This document shows positions 7,868 to 17,077 of a DNA stretch of 64,000 bases, piece after piece (positions within the stretch are counted from its first letter, which is position 1; every line of letters begins with the position of its first letter). Below the pieces are notes generated by a model, which did no database searches, was not told the origin of the DNA, and saw nothing but the letters and a program-made list of their open reading frames with translations. This stretch comes from Marinilabiliaceae bacterium JC017 (GTDB lineage Bacteria; Bacteroidota; Bacteroidia; Bacteroidales; Marinilabiliaceae), in contig RHGE01000017.1 of the NCBI GenBank assembly GCA_004296775.1, positions 1 to 64,000 of the forward strand. Direction: 5' to 3'. The position numbers and the translations under genes are program-made.

Positions 7868-9172
7868 TTATTTTAACAAGATCTCAGATAAATCTTCCTC
7901 AAAGAAGAAGTTCTCATTACCAAAAGCAGGTTTAAGGTCGGTCATCCATAAAGCCTTATCATCATATTTGGCAAAAAACGGACGAGCTGCCCAATCACTG
8001 TTTCTGCCCTGAATAAATTCCAACACAAAAACTTTTTCTCCCTTTACTTCAGTAAGACCACAAACTCGTACCTTTCCAGGTGTACAAGACATACTTGGCC
8101 CGCGAACCGTACGACAGATTCCACTTACATTGGTATATGCTTTCTGAAAAATATCCCATGCATTAGCCAATGAAACACCAAAATATTCTTGCGCACCAGT
8201 ATCACGAGCAATAAACATATAATAAGGGATAAGCCCTAATTTTACTTGTTTTTGCCACATTGTGCTCCAGATATCAGAACTGGCATTGATATGATTCAGC
8301 AGTGGTGATTGAGTGCGTATCTGCGCGCCAGTGGCTCTGATACGTGCAATTGCATTTTGTACAGCTTCCGTTTCAAGCTCTCGGTAATGATTAAAATGAG
8401 CCATAAATGCCAACGATTTTCCTGCCTTCGTAACTTTCTCAAAGACATTAAGAACTTCATCAGCATCAGAATCTGTCAAATAACGATAAGGCCAAAAGCC
8501 TAATGATTTTGATCCAATTCTAATATTTTGCAGATGCGGTATATCCGCTTCTAGTAATTTTGAAATATAAAAATCAAGAAATTTACCCTTCATTACCATT
8601 GGATCGCCTCCGGTAAACAGGATATCAGTGATTTCAGTATGTATTTTCAGGTATTCAATGATATGCTCAATTTGACTCATGGCAAATTTCATGTCATCCA
8701 TGCCCGAAAACTGAGGCCACCTAAAACAAAAAGTACAAAACGCATGACATGTTTGTCCCTGACTTGGGAAAAACAACATGGTTTCATTGTATTTATGCTG
8801 TACTCCATTCAGTTTCTCCCCATTTAATTCAGGCACATTGTATTCCAACTGACCTGCCGGATGGGGATTTAATTTCTCACGAATTTTATTGGCTTCAGTT
8901 TTGATGGTTGCTTTATCCGCCCCGCTTTTAATCACTTTGGCCATGTGATTAAAATCCTCTTCTTTAAGCATGCCTTTCTGGGGGAAATTTAAGATGAATA
9001 TGGGATCTTTTTTGTAGTTATCCCAATCAATCAACTCATCAACAACGTAATTGTTAGTTTTAAAAGGAAGAACATTTCCAACCACTTCTATCGTAAACTG
9101 ATCTTCTTCCGATAGCCTTGAAATCTGGGGAATTTGTCTGAAATTGTGCAAAGCATAAATTTGATACTTCAT
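7868..9172 (-). CDS. KamA-family radical SAM protein (lysine 2,3-aminomutase-like)
   Basis: 434 aa. The start at 9172 (MKYQIYALHNF) is chosen because a promoter lies at 9324-9353. The radical SAM cluster motif is C142-xxx-C146-xx-C149-F (TCHAFCTFCFRW), followed by TGGDPMVM. Lysine 2,3-aminomutases also need a PLP lysine in a Gly-rich PGGGGK motif. Here the corresponding region reads GPSMSCTPGKVRV, so a PGK lysine may serve, but the canonical form is absent. It may therefore act on another amino acid, or on a protein like EpmB. It is monocistronic between a promoter and a terminator. Confidence 0.8.
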   Translation of the reverse strand: MKYQIYALHNFRQIPQISRLSEEDQFTIEVVGNVLPFKTNNYVVDELIDWDNYKKDPIFILNFPQKGMLKEEDFNHMAKVIKSGADKATIKTEANKIREKLNPHPAGQLEYNVPELNGEKLNGVQHKYNETMLFFPSQGQTCHAFCTFCFRWPQFSGMDDMKFAMSQIEHIIEYLKIHTEITDILFTGGDPMVMKGKFLDFYISKLLEADIPHLQNIRIGSKSLGFWPYRYLTDSDADEVLNVFEKVTKAGKSLAFMAHFNHYRELETEAVQNAIARIRATGAQIRTQSPLLNHINASSDIWSTMWQKQVKLGLIPYYMFIARDTGAQEYFGVSLANAWDIFQKAYTNVSGICRTVRGPSMSCTPGKVRVCGLTEVKGEKVFVLEFIQGRNSDWAARPFFAKYDDKALWMTDLKPAFGNENFFFEEDLSEILLK

Positions 9173-9323
9173 AGGCAATTTTAATTTGTTGATTCGACAA
9201 AAATGCACTGAATGTTGCGAAAAAATTCCGGAAATGGTCAACTTACGTGGGAGGCTAAAAACCGTATTTACAACTAAATGACCGACGATCCCGGAGAATT
9301 ATCCCTTCTTAGGGATGATGGCA

Positions 9324-9353
9324 CAAAAGTACAAAAATCAAACCAAAAATCAA
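9324..9353 (-). promoter_or_regulatory. Bacteroidota-type promoter of the KamA-family gene
   Basis: Read on the minus strand, TTG (9351-9353) is followed by a 19-bp spacer and TACTTTTG (9324-9331), a full match to TTG-N19-TAnnTTTG. Confidence 0.7.
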
Positions 9354-9465
9354 ATTTTCTATGAATTTCAATTTATTAGCTCCCAAAATACTGACCCTCT
9401 GTATATTTTGGCACACAAATCGCCTTTAATAAGGTAAAATATTGAGAATTTTCACACTTTTTAAC

Positions 9466-10887
9466 CTACCGAATTAATTCGTTTCGGTTAGTATCCAATT
9501 TCAGGAACACAAATAACAGAACTGTAAAACCCCATAGAGAGGATCCTCCATAACTAAAAAAAGGCAATGGAATTCCAATAACCGGGGCCAATCCAATGGT
9601 CATTCCCATGTTAATTGCAAAATGAAAAAAGAAAATAACAGCTACACCATAGCCATAAATTCGGCTAAAATCTGAATGCTGTTTTTCAGCGAGATAGATC
9701 AAGCGCATGAAAAGCGCCATAAAAAGAAGCACAACAGCCGTAGATCCCAAGAATCCCCATTCTTCTCCTACAGTACAGAAGATAAAATCAGTACTCTGCT
9801 CAGGTACGAAATCAAACTTGGTTTGGGTTCCCTGAAGAAAACCTTTTCCATCAACTCCACCGGAGCCTATTGCTATCATTGATTGATTCACATTATATCC
9901 GGCGCCCAAGGGATCTTTTTCAATGCCTAACAAAACATTGATCCGGGTGCGTTGATAATCACTTAAAACTTTCTCAAAGAAATAATCCGCGGACAGGGTA
10001 AAAGCCACAGCGCCCCATAAAATCAATAAATAAGTTGTTAATACTCTCAACCTTTTTCCGGTTGCTTTATACAACAAATAGACAGTCGCTGCGAATAATC
10101 CACCCACTAACAGATACTCTGGTTGTAACAAGAATTTTGTTGCCAAAACAACAGTCCATCCAACCAGGCTCACACCCAACAAGACTCCAAGTGCAATTAA
10201 AACCTCCCTTTTTACGCCCTTAAAGTATAGGATAAAGAATGCCAAAGCGGTTAGTATTGCCAGAATGGTGATGTTAGGTACCATCAGAGTAAGAATGGTA
10301 ACCACCGCTCCTATGGCTCCAAAAATCAGCACAAGAACTGACATTCCCTCACGATAGAACATCAAAACAAACACAAAATAAACCAGCGCAGAACCAGTAT
10401 CATTCTGTAGCAAAATAAAGATAACCGGTAAAAAGAGAATCATGCAAAGCTTAAAGACATCACTCTTTTTCTTGAAGGTGAATCCAAACCTGCTCATTGC
10501 CCGGGCAAGGGCCAGATTTGTAGCCACTTTCGTCAATTCAGCCGGTTGAAATCTTACCGGTCCCATTTCAAACCATGACTTGGCGCCATTAATCTCCTTA
10601 CCAAATAACAAGACGGCCAGTAATAGAAACAACGTAAAGCCATAAAAAATATAGGCCACCTCCACATAGAACTTACTGTCAATTAACAATACAATACCAA
10701 TAAGCACTAATGATAGTCCAAACCAAATAATTTGTTTAAAATATTCTTTGCCTGTATCAAAAAATACCGGATTATCAGGATTAAAATTGGCTGCATAAAT
10801 ATTGACCCACCCAAACACAATTAATGTCAGGTACAATAACACCGTCACCCAATCGATCCCTTTGGTATAACTATTTCTCGCTACCAT
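9466..10887 (-). CDS. rodA: Rod shape-determining protein RodA (SEDS peptidoglycan glycosyltransferase)
   Basis: 473 aa with about ten membrane helices. It has the SEDS hallmarks AKSWFEMGPVRFQPAELTK, the DYQRTRI region with LGIEKDPLGAGYNVNQSMIAIGSGG, and the C-terminal PVIGIPLPFFSYGGSSLW. RodA polymerises lipid II into glycan strands in the elongation complex, working with PBP2. It is somewhat longer than proteobacterial RodA because of extra central helices. Its start overlaps the end of mrdA by 17 bp, and it is the last gene of the purH-mre operon. Confidence 0.97.
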   Translation of the reverse strand: MVARNSYTKGIDWVTVLLYLTLIVFGWVNIYAANFNPDNPVFFDTGKEYFKQIIWFGLSLVLIGIVLLIDSKFYVEVAYIFYGFTLFLLLAVLLFGKEINGAKSWFEMGPVRFQPAELTKVATNLALARAMSRFGFTFKKKSDVFKLCMILFLPVIFILLQNDTGSALVYFVFVLMFYREGMSVLVLIFGAIGAVVTILTLMVPNITILAILTALAFFILYFKGVKREVLIALGVLLGVSLVGWTVVLATKFLLQPEYLLVGGLFAATVYLLYKATGKRLRVLTTYLLILWGAVAFTLSADYFFEKVLSDYQRTRINVLLGIEKDPLGAGYNVNQSMIAIGSGGVDGKGFLQGTQTKFDFVPEQSTDFIFCTVGEEWGFLGSTAVVLLFMALFMRLIYLAEKQHSDFSRIYGYGVAVIFFFHFAINMGMTIGLAPVIGIPLPFFSYGGSSLWGFTVLLFVFLKLDTNRNELIR

Positions 10888-12718
10888 GAATAAAATCTTT
10901 TTCCAACATTCGTTTCTCCAACCACTTTCTTGAAGGATTAATTGAATCAGTCAGGTATTTTTCAACCATTAAACTAGCAATCGGGGCGGCCCAGGTGGCT
11001 CCAAATCCGCCATTCTCTACATACACTGCTATGGCTATCTTAGGATTATCCTTTGGTGCAAAAGCTACAAAAATAGAGTGATCTTCCCCATGGGGGTTCT
11101 CAGCAGTACCAGTTTTCCCACAAATGCGAACCCCTGGTATTTTCGCAATGCGTGCGGTACCACCGCTTTGCCCCCATACAGCTAACTCCATACCTTCTTG
11201 CACCGGTTCAAAATGTATGGAGTCAATTCCGGTATCATTCCATTTCACGAATCGTTCATCAAGGGGTTGATCTTCTATATTTTTCACAAGATGAGGCGTA
11301 TGAAAACTTCCCTTATTTGCAATAGCCGCAGTCATATTGGCCATTTGCAACGGAGTAGTAAGCAATTCCCCCTGCCCAATGGAAAGTGAAATAACGGTTA
11401 GAGAATTCCAGCTCTTATTATACACTTTATCGTAGTAATTGGCATTCGGCACAAACCCACGTATTTCATTGGCAACATCACTTCCCAAACGGTATCCAAA
11501 TCCAAATTTAACCAGAAAATTCTTCCAGGCATCCAATCCTTCATTAACCGATTTGTATTTGGGATTATCAAGAATGCTTCGAAACAAATAACAGTAGTAG
11601 GAATTACAAGAACTCTGAATGGACTGAGGCAGGTTCAATGGTGATTTATGCGAATGACATCCCACAGATAATCCCCGTGTGTGATAACCCATGGAACAAG
11701 GATATTTAGTATCGGCTGAGGCAACTCCCTCCTGCAATCCTATAAGTGCATTAACCGGTTTGAATGTAGAACCGGGGGGATACCAGGCCTGCACACTTCG
11801 GTTAAAAAGAGGATTTAAGGAGTCAGTACTCAACTTGGGAAAATTAACCGATCTGGCCCTTCCTACTAAAAGCGAAGGATCGAAACCCGGGCTTGATATC
11901 AACGTCAATATTTCACCGGTAGCTGGCTCAATAGCCACCACACTACCGATCTTATTCTTCATGAGCTGTTCACCGTAAACCTGCAGATCCACATCCAGGG
12001 ACAAGTTAATATTACGCCCGGCTACTGCAGTTGTATCGTAGCGACCATCCCGAAAGGATCCTTTTTCACGTCCGTACACATCAACCAAAAGGTACTTAAC
12101 CCCCTTTTTTCCCCGCAGTTCATTCTCATAGGTATGTTCAATGCCGGAAATACCCACATAGTCCCCTTGTGTGTAATACCGGTCTTTCCCAAGCAGGCCC
12201 TCTCCTACTTCACCTACGTAACCCAAAACGTGAGCCGCATTTGGATACTCGTATTTCCTTAATGTCCGGCGCTGCACAAAAAAACCTTTAAACTTGTATA
12301 GCTTTTCCTGAAAACGCCCATAGCTTTCGGCCGATAACTGTTTATAAAAAACGGATGGTTTATAAGTGGAGATCCTTCTGTTACGAATCTTTTTCCGCAT
12401 ATCGACAAAACGATCACGCAACTCCTCAATGGTCAAACCTAATGAAGTACAAAAATCAGCCGAATCAAATGGTGTTATCTCACGGGGCACCACCATGACA
12501 TCATAGACTGCCTGATTAGAAACCAGGAGTTTTCCATTACGATCATAGACGAGTCCCCGGGAAGGGTATTGCGTTACCTTTCGCCTGGTATTACTCTCTG
12601 CCGAGAATTTATAGGATGGATCATAAACCTGAAGTATGAATAATTTAAAAATAAAGACAATTCCGACACTCAGCATCAGACCGATCACTAATAATGTCCG
12701 ATTATTAATTCCCCCCAC
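10871..12718 (-). CDS. mrdA: Penicillin-binding protein 2, elongasome transpeptidase
   Basis: 615 aa. One N-terminal membrane helix (about 8-30), a dimerisation/pedestal domain (about 50-225) and a transpeptidase domain with S317-T-F-K320 as nucleophile motif, S370-C-N372 and K534-T-G. It crosslinks peptidoglycan in the periplasm for lateral growth, paired with RodA. The gene begins 2 bp after mreD. All catalytic motifs are intact. Confidence 0.97.
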   Translation of the reverse strand: MGGINNRTLLVIGLMLSVGIVFIFKLFILQVYDPSYKFSAESNTRRKVTQYPSRGLVYDRNGKLLVSNQAVYDVMVVPREITPFDSADFCTSLGLTIEELRDRFVDMRKKIRNRRISTYKPSVFYKQLSAESYGRFQEKLYKFKGFFVQRRTLRKYEYPNAAHVLGYVGEVGEGLLGKDRYYTQGDYVGISGIEHTYENELRGKKGVKYLLVDVYGREKGSFRDGRYDTTAVAGRNINLSLDVDLQVYGEQLMKNKIGSVVAIEPATGEILTLISSPGFDPSLLVGRARSVNFPKLSTDSLNPLFNRSVQAWYPPGSTFKPVNALIGLQEGVASADTKYPCSMGYHTRGLSVGCHSHKSPLNLPQSIQSSCNSYYCYLFRSILDNPKYKSVNEGLDAWKNFLVKFGFGYRLGSDVANEIRGFVPNANYYDKVYNKSWNSLTVISLSIGQGELLTTPLQMANMTAAIANKGSFHTPHLVKNIEDQPLDERFVKWNDTGIDSIHFEPVQEGMELAVWGQSGGTARIAKIPGVRICGKTGTAENPHGEDHSIFVAFAPKDNPKIAIAVYVENGGFGATWAAPIASLMVEKYLTDSINPSRKWLEKRMLEKDFIHGSEK

Positions 12719-12720
12719 GT

Positions 12721-13239
12721 CTACCGTTGTTTATTTTTTCCCAAACTAAATAACTGTGCTACAAATATGAACACCAGTGTGAAAAACGTGCTGGATAAAA
12801 TACGCCACGAAGTACTCCAGAAATGACTAAAATCAAATACTTCAATAAAAAACAGGAAGGAATGATGTGCTAATACTAACACGAAAGCATATTTCAAAAA
12901 CCAGAGAAATCCATAGTGATTCATTATTGGCAAGGTCGCTGGCTGGTAGTCATCCCGAGGTGCAATAGCCCGTAACAGATAGGGCCTTAAGAAAGCCATA
13001 AAGACGGTTGCTGCAGAGTGCATCCCAGGGGTATTGCTAAATAAGTCAATAGTCATTCCCAATACAAAAGCCAGCCCTAGTAGCAACCAACCGGGAATAT
13101 CAAACGGCAAGGTTAATATAAAAAGTATATAAAGATAGGGATTAACAAAACCGCTGAACTGGATATTATTCAGCACAAACACCTGCACCAGCACCAGGAA
13201 AATAAAATTGAAGATATACCTTGGCAAATAACTAATCAT
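12721..13239 (-). CDS. mreD: Rod shape-determining protein MreD
   Basis: 172 aa of mostly hydrophobic sequence with about five to six membrane helices. Sequence signal is weak, as usual for MreD, but the position between mreC (8-bp overlap) and mrdA, the length and the topology make the call secure. It is an inner-membrane partner of MreC in the elongation complex. Confidence 0.9.
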   Translation of the reverse strand: MISYLPRYIFNFIFLVLVQVFVLNNIQFSGFVNPYLYILFILTLPFDIPGWLLLGLAFVLGMTIDLFSNTPGMHSAATVFMAFLRPYLLRAIAPRDDYQPATLPIMNHYGFLWFLKYAFVLVLAHHSFLFFIEVFDFSHFWSTSWRILSSTFFTLVFIFVAQLFSLGKNKQR

Positions 13240-14062
13240 TCTTTGTGATGTTTTCCAATTCTACTTGCTCTTCTTTCATATTGTTTCCGATAACCTCAAC
13301 AAAAGCCAATCGTTTAAAATCAACTGATAATTTGACTCGAATATCATAGAAACTTTCGCCTTTTCCTTTTTCCACCGTCTCCACCGTCCCAATCAATATC
13401 CCTTCAGGGAAAATAGCAGAATAACCACTTGTAACCACCAAATCACCAACACTTACTGTGGCATGCCTCGGTATCCCGCTCAAGTTGGCGTATTCATAAG
13501 TTTGTCCATCCCATTCAAGCGATCCAAAGAAATTCGTTTCCTTAAGTTTTGAAGAGATCTTCAGGCGAGTATTCAACAAGGAGATAACAGTTGAGTAGCG
13601 CTTTGACACATTGGTTACAATACCAACAACCCCCCTGGCAGAGATAACCCCCATTCCCGGCTCAATCCCATTATCGGTTCCCTTATCCAGTGTTATATAA
13701 TTAAAATGTCTGTTGACAGAGTTGTTAATCACCTTGGCTGCCCGATACACATATTGCTGTTGACTTAAACTATCAAAGACAACACTGAAATAATCCTTGG
13801 ATATGCGGAACGATTCATCCATCTGACCGCGCAGGTAAGCATTCTCACGTGCCAACTCTTCATTGATCTCACGTAACATGAAGTATTGACTCGCGTTGTT
13901 TGATTTATTAAGAATAAATCCGGCGAATCTATTGGAGGAGGAAAACCAACTGGACCGTTGATAATCATTATAATTCACCACCAATGCAAAGGAAAACAAC
14001 TCAATTAACAGGAATAAAAGAACAAAATGATGTCTTAATATAAAACGAATAAAATTTCTCAT
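13232..14062 (-). CDS. mreC: Rod shape-determining protein MreC
   Basis: 276 aa. A short cytoplasmic tail, one membrane helix (about 10-28), a coiled-coil stretch (about 60-95) and a beta-rich periplasmic core with the conserved ITLDKGTDNGIEPGMGV and VVTSGYSAIFPEGILIG segments. It links cytoplasmic MreB filaments to PBP2/RodA. It lies 67 bp after mreB, with a hairpin in the gap, and overlaps mreD by 8 bp. Confidence 0.95.
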   Translation of the reverse strand: MRNFIRFILRHHFVLLFLLIELFSFALVVNYNDYQRSSWFSSSNRFAGFILNKSNNASQYFMLREINEELARENAYLRGQMDESFRISKDYFSVVFDSLSQQQYVYRAAKVINNSVNRHFNYITLDKGTDNGIEPGMGVISARGVVGIVTNVSKRYSTVISLLNTRLKISSKLKETNFFGSLEWDGQTYEYANLSGIPRHATVSVGDLVVTSGYSAIFPEGILIGTVETVEKGKGESFYDIRVKLSVDFKRLAFVEVIGNNMKEEQVELENITKND

Positions 14063-14092
14063 CTCAAGATCCGCGTTTCCCTTTGTTAATTA

Positions 14093-14119
14093 CAAAGCCA
14101 CCGTTGAACAGTGGCTTTG
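14093..14119 (-). other. Intra-operon hairpin between mreB and mreC
   Basis: A perfect 9-bp stem (CAAAGCCAC with GTGGCTTTG) and 9-nt loop, without a following U-run. It could be an mRNA processing or stability element that separates MreB level from the rest of the operon. Confidence 0.5.
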
Positions 14120-14129
14120 CAATAATGCA

Positions 14130-15155
14130 TTATCGAATAAGAAATGGCAACCCTCTGTGTCGATTTTTGAGAGCAATGCCTGTTCCACGAGCCACAGCCC
14201 GAAGCGGATCCTCGGCAATATGGAACGGTATATTAATCTTATCTGTTAATCTTTTATCCAGTCCTCGCAGCATGGCACCACCACCGGCCAGGTATATTCC
14301 GTTATTAACGATATCAGAATACAACTCGGGAGGGGTTTGTTCCAGGGCTGACAAGATGGCTGATTCAATTTTAGAGATTGATTTCTCCAGACAGTGAGAA
14401 ATCTCCTGGTATGAAACAGGCACCTCAATTGGCAAGGCTGTCATCTGGTTTGGCCCCTGCACGATAAAATCAGCAGGTGGATTCTCCAGTTCAGGCAAAG
14501 CTGACCCCACATGAATCTTAATGGACTCTGCGGTGCGCTCACCCACCTTGATATTATGCTGACGACGCATATACTCCATGATATCAGCAGTCAGGTCATC
14601 ACCGGCAATACGAATGGATTTATTGGTTACGATACCACCCAGTGAAATCACTGCAATCTCGGTAGTACCTCCACCTATATCCACAATCATGTTTCCTTCC
14701 GGTGCTTCCACATCTAAGCCGATACCCAGGGCCGCTGCCATGGGTTCGTAGATCATGTGCACTTCCCGGCCACCGGCATGCTCTGAAGAGTCACGTACCG
14801 CCCGTATTTCTACTTCCGTGCTACCGGAAGGAATACAAATCACAATGGTTAGTGACGGCGTAAACAGGCGTGATTTATTACTGATCATCTTGATCATACC
14901 ACGGATCATCTGTTCTGCCGCATTAAAATCGGCAATCACACCGTCCCTGAGCGGACGGATGGTATATATGTTATCGTGCGTTTTACCATGCATCTGACGG
15001 GCTTTCTCACCGATGGCTTCAAGCTTATCAGAACGTCGGTTAAGGGCCACAATCGACGGCTCATCTACCACAATTTTATCATTGTGGATAATGATGGTAT
15101 TGGCCGTTCCCAGGTCAATGGCTATTTCTTGTGACAAAAAAGAAAACAATCCCAT
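14130..15155 (-). CDS. mreB: Cell shape-determining actin homologue MreB
   Basis: 341 aa. Actin-fold ATPase with the phosphate 1 motif IAIDLGTANTIIIH (about 11-24), phosphate 2 MIVDIGGGTTEIAVISLGG and adenosine motif IYLAGGGAMLRGLD. The N-terminal MGLFSFLSQ is the membrane-binding amphipathic stretch. It guides elongasome movement. Second gene of the operon, 12 bp after purH. Confidence 0.97.
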   Translation of the reverse strand: MGLFSFLSQEIAIDLGTANTIIIHNDKIVVDEPSIVALNRRSDKLEAIGEKARQMHGKTHDNIYTIRPLRDGVIADFNAAEQMIRGMIKMISNKSRLFTPSLTIVICIPSGSTEVEIRAVRDSSEHAGGREVHMIYEPMAAALGIGLDVEAPEGNMIVDIGGGTTEIAVISLGGIVTNKSIRIAGDDLTADIMEYMRRQHNIKVGERTAESIKIHVGSALPELENPPADFIVQGPNQMTALPIEVPVSYQEISHCLEKSISKIESAILSALEQTPPELYSDIVNNGIYLAGGGAMLRGLDKRLTDKINIPFHIAEDPLRAVARGTGIALKNRHRGLPFLIR

Positions 15156-15167
15156 CCCAGTTGCTTT

Positions 15168-16691
15168 TTAATGTTTAAAATGACGATTACCGGTAAGTAC
15201 CATAGCCATGTTGTGTTCATTGCAATACTCTACCGAAAGATTATCTCTTACAGATCCACCCGGTTGAATCACAGCGTTCACTCCAGCTTCATGAGCAATT
15301 TCCACACAATCAGGGAACGGGAAGAAGGCATCACTTGCCATCACCGCACCTGCCAGGTCAAATTCAAATACACCGGCTTTAACAATAGCTTGTTTCAAGG
15401 CATCCACACGTGATGTTTGCCCAACTCCACTTGCCACTAGCTGCTTGTTTTTAGCTAAAACAATGGCATTGGATTTTGTGTGCTTAACTAATTTATTGGC
15501 AAAAATAAGATCTTCTACCTCTGCAGTCGTAGGTGCTGTTGCAGTGGCTACTTTTAACGATTCAGGTGTCTCAACAGCCGTATCTCTCTCCTGAGCCAAT
15601 ACCCCATTAAGCAAAGTACGGTTAAGCATTGCCGGCAATACGGTTTCTTTCTGAACAAGAATGATACGGTTCTTTTTTTGTTTCAGAATCTCTAATGCTT
15701 CAGCATTATAAGAAGGAGCAATGATCACCTCAAAGAAAATCTTATTAATCTCCTCAGCAGTTGCTTTGTCTATTTCCACATTGGTGATTAAGATTCCACC
15801 ATAGGCAGAAACCGGGTCACCGGCCAAGGCATCCTTCCAGGCGTCAATGAGCTGCGGACGTGAGGCCAGGCCACAAGCATTGTTATGCTTCATAACCGCA
15901 AACGTTGTTTCCTGAAAATCGGAAATCAAGCCTACTGCGGCATCGATATCAAGTAAGTTGTTATATGAAATCTCTTTTCCATGTAGCTGATCAAACATGT
16001 CATCCAGCTTACCATAGAAAATACCTTTTTGATGAGGGTTCTCTCCATAGCGTAACACCTTGGCATCGTCGTAACTTTGGCGCAGACACTCGCCAGAATC
16101 CTTATCGAAATAGTTGAAGATGGCCGCATCATAATGCGATGAAACTGCAAAGGCAGCACGAGCAAATTGCTCACGATCTTCAAGGGTTGACTCACCGTTT
16201 TTCTCCTTCAACAATGCCAGCAAATCAGCATATTGGCCTTTAGAAGGCACGATGATTACATCTTTATAGTTTTTAGCAGCACCACGAATCAACGAGATAC
16301 CCCCGATATCAATCTTTTCAATAATGGCCTGATGTTCGGCACCGGAAGCAACAGTTGCTTCAAAAGGATATAGATCAACAATTACCAAATCAATTTCAGG
16401 AATTTCATACTCTGACAATTGATCCAGGTCACCGGCATTTTCTCTGCGGGCCAAAATTCCCCCAAATACTTTTGGATGAAGTGTTTTTACCCTTCCTCCT
16501 AAAATAGAAGGATACCCCGTTACATCTTCCACTGCGGTTACCGGAACATTTAAACTTTCTACAAAAGTTTTGGTTCCACCGGTGGAATAAATTTTTACTC
16601 CTTGTTCATGTAAAGTTGTGATGATTTCATCCAATCCATCTTTGTGATAGACGGATATGAGTGCCGATTTAACCTTTTTTAACGTATTCAT
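15168..16691 (-). CDS. purH: Bifunctional AICAR transformylase / IMP cyclohydrolase
   Basis: 507 aa, the normal length. The N-terminal IMP cyclohydrolase domain (about 1-145) has IYSTGGTKTFVE and VTGYPSILGGRVKTLHPK. The C-terminal AICAR formyltransferase has LRYGENPHQKG, MKHNNACG and the terminal SDAFFPFPDCVE and QPGGSVRD motifs. It catalyses the last two steps of de novo purine synthesis. First gene of the purH-mreBCD-mrdA-rodA unit, with its promoter 25 bp upstream. Confidence 0.97.
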   Translation of the reverse strand: MNTLKKVKSALISVYHKDGLDEIITTLHEQGVKIYSTGGTKTFVESLNVPVTAVEDVTGYPSILGGRVKTLHPKVFGGILARRENAGDLDQLSEYEIPEIDLVIVDLYPFEATVASGAEHQAIIEKIDIGGISLIRGAAKNYKDVIIVPSKGQYADLLALLKEKNGESTLEDREQFARAAFAVSSHYDAAIFNYFDKDSGECLRQSYDDAKVLRYGENPHQKGIFYGKLDDMFDQLHGKEISYNNLLDIDAAVGLISDFQETTFAVMKHNNACGLASRPQLIDAWKDALAGDPVSAYGGILITNVEIDKATAEEINKIFFEVIIAPSYNAEALEILKQKKNRIILVQKETVLPAMLNRTLLNGVLAQERDTAVETPESLKVATATAPTTAEVEDLIFANKLVKHTKSNAIVLAKNKQLVASGVGQTSRVDALKQAIVKAGVFEFDLAGAVMASDAFFPFPDCVEIAHEAGVNAVIQPGGSVRDNLSVEYCNEHNMAMVLTGNRHFKH

Positions 16692-16715
16692 TTATATCCT
16701 TTTAATTCTTTCACG

Positions 16716-16745
16716 CAAAAATAAGAAAATAAGGACAGTTAACAA
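16716..16745 (-). promoter_or_regulatory. Promoter of the purH-mre-rodA operon
   Basis: On the minus strand TTG (16743-16745), a 19-bp spacer and TATTTTTG (16716-16723) match the Bacteroidota housekeeping consensus exactly. The rest of the 385-bp gap up to the permease gene at 17078 shows nothing else I can name. Confidence 0.7.
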
Positions 16746-17077
16746 TGTGATGAATTCATTTTATTTGGACTAATTATACATCAAATTGAATGTTGTCACA
16801 TCCCTCGAATTAATAGCCAGAGAATTGGTTAGGTCACCTGAATCAATTTCACAAAACAGCTATAATGTCCCATGAGCCATACCGCATCAAATGATTTTCC
16901 CATCTAAAAACTACAGATCAAACCATGCAAAACCAGATATTTCAGATTACATTTACTACCAGACACTATCGATTGTTTAGCTTTAGATGCCAGACCGAAG
17001 ACCAAGGTTCTTTTAAAACATGTTTGGTATTAGATAAAAACCAGCACTAATGAACGCCCTAATCAAATTCTGTCACC

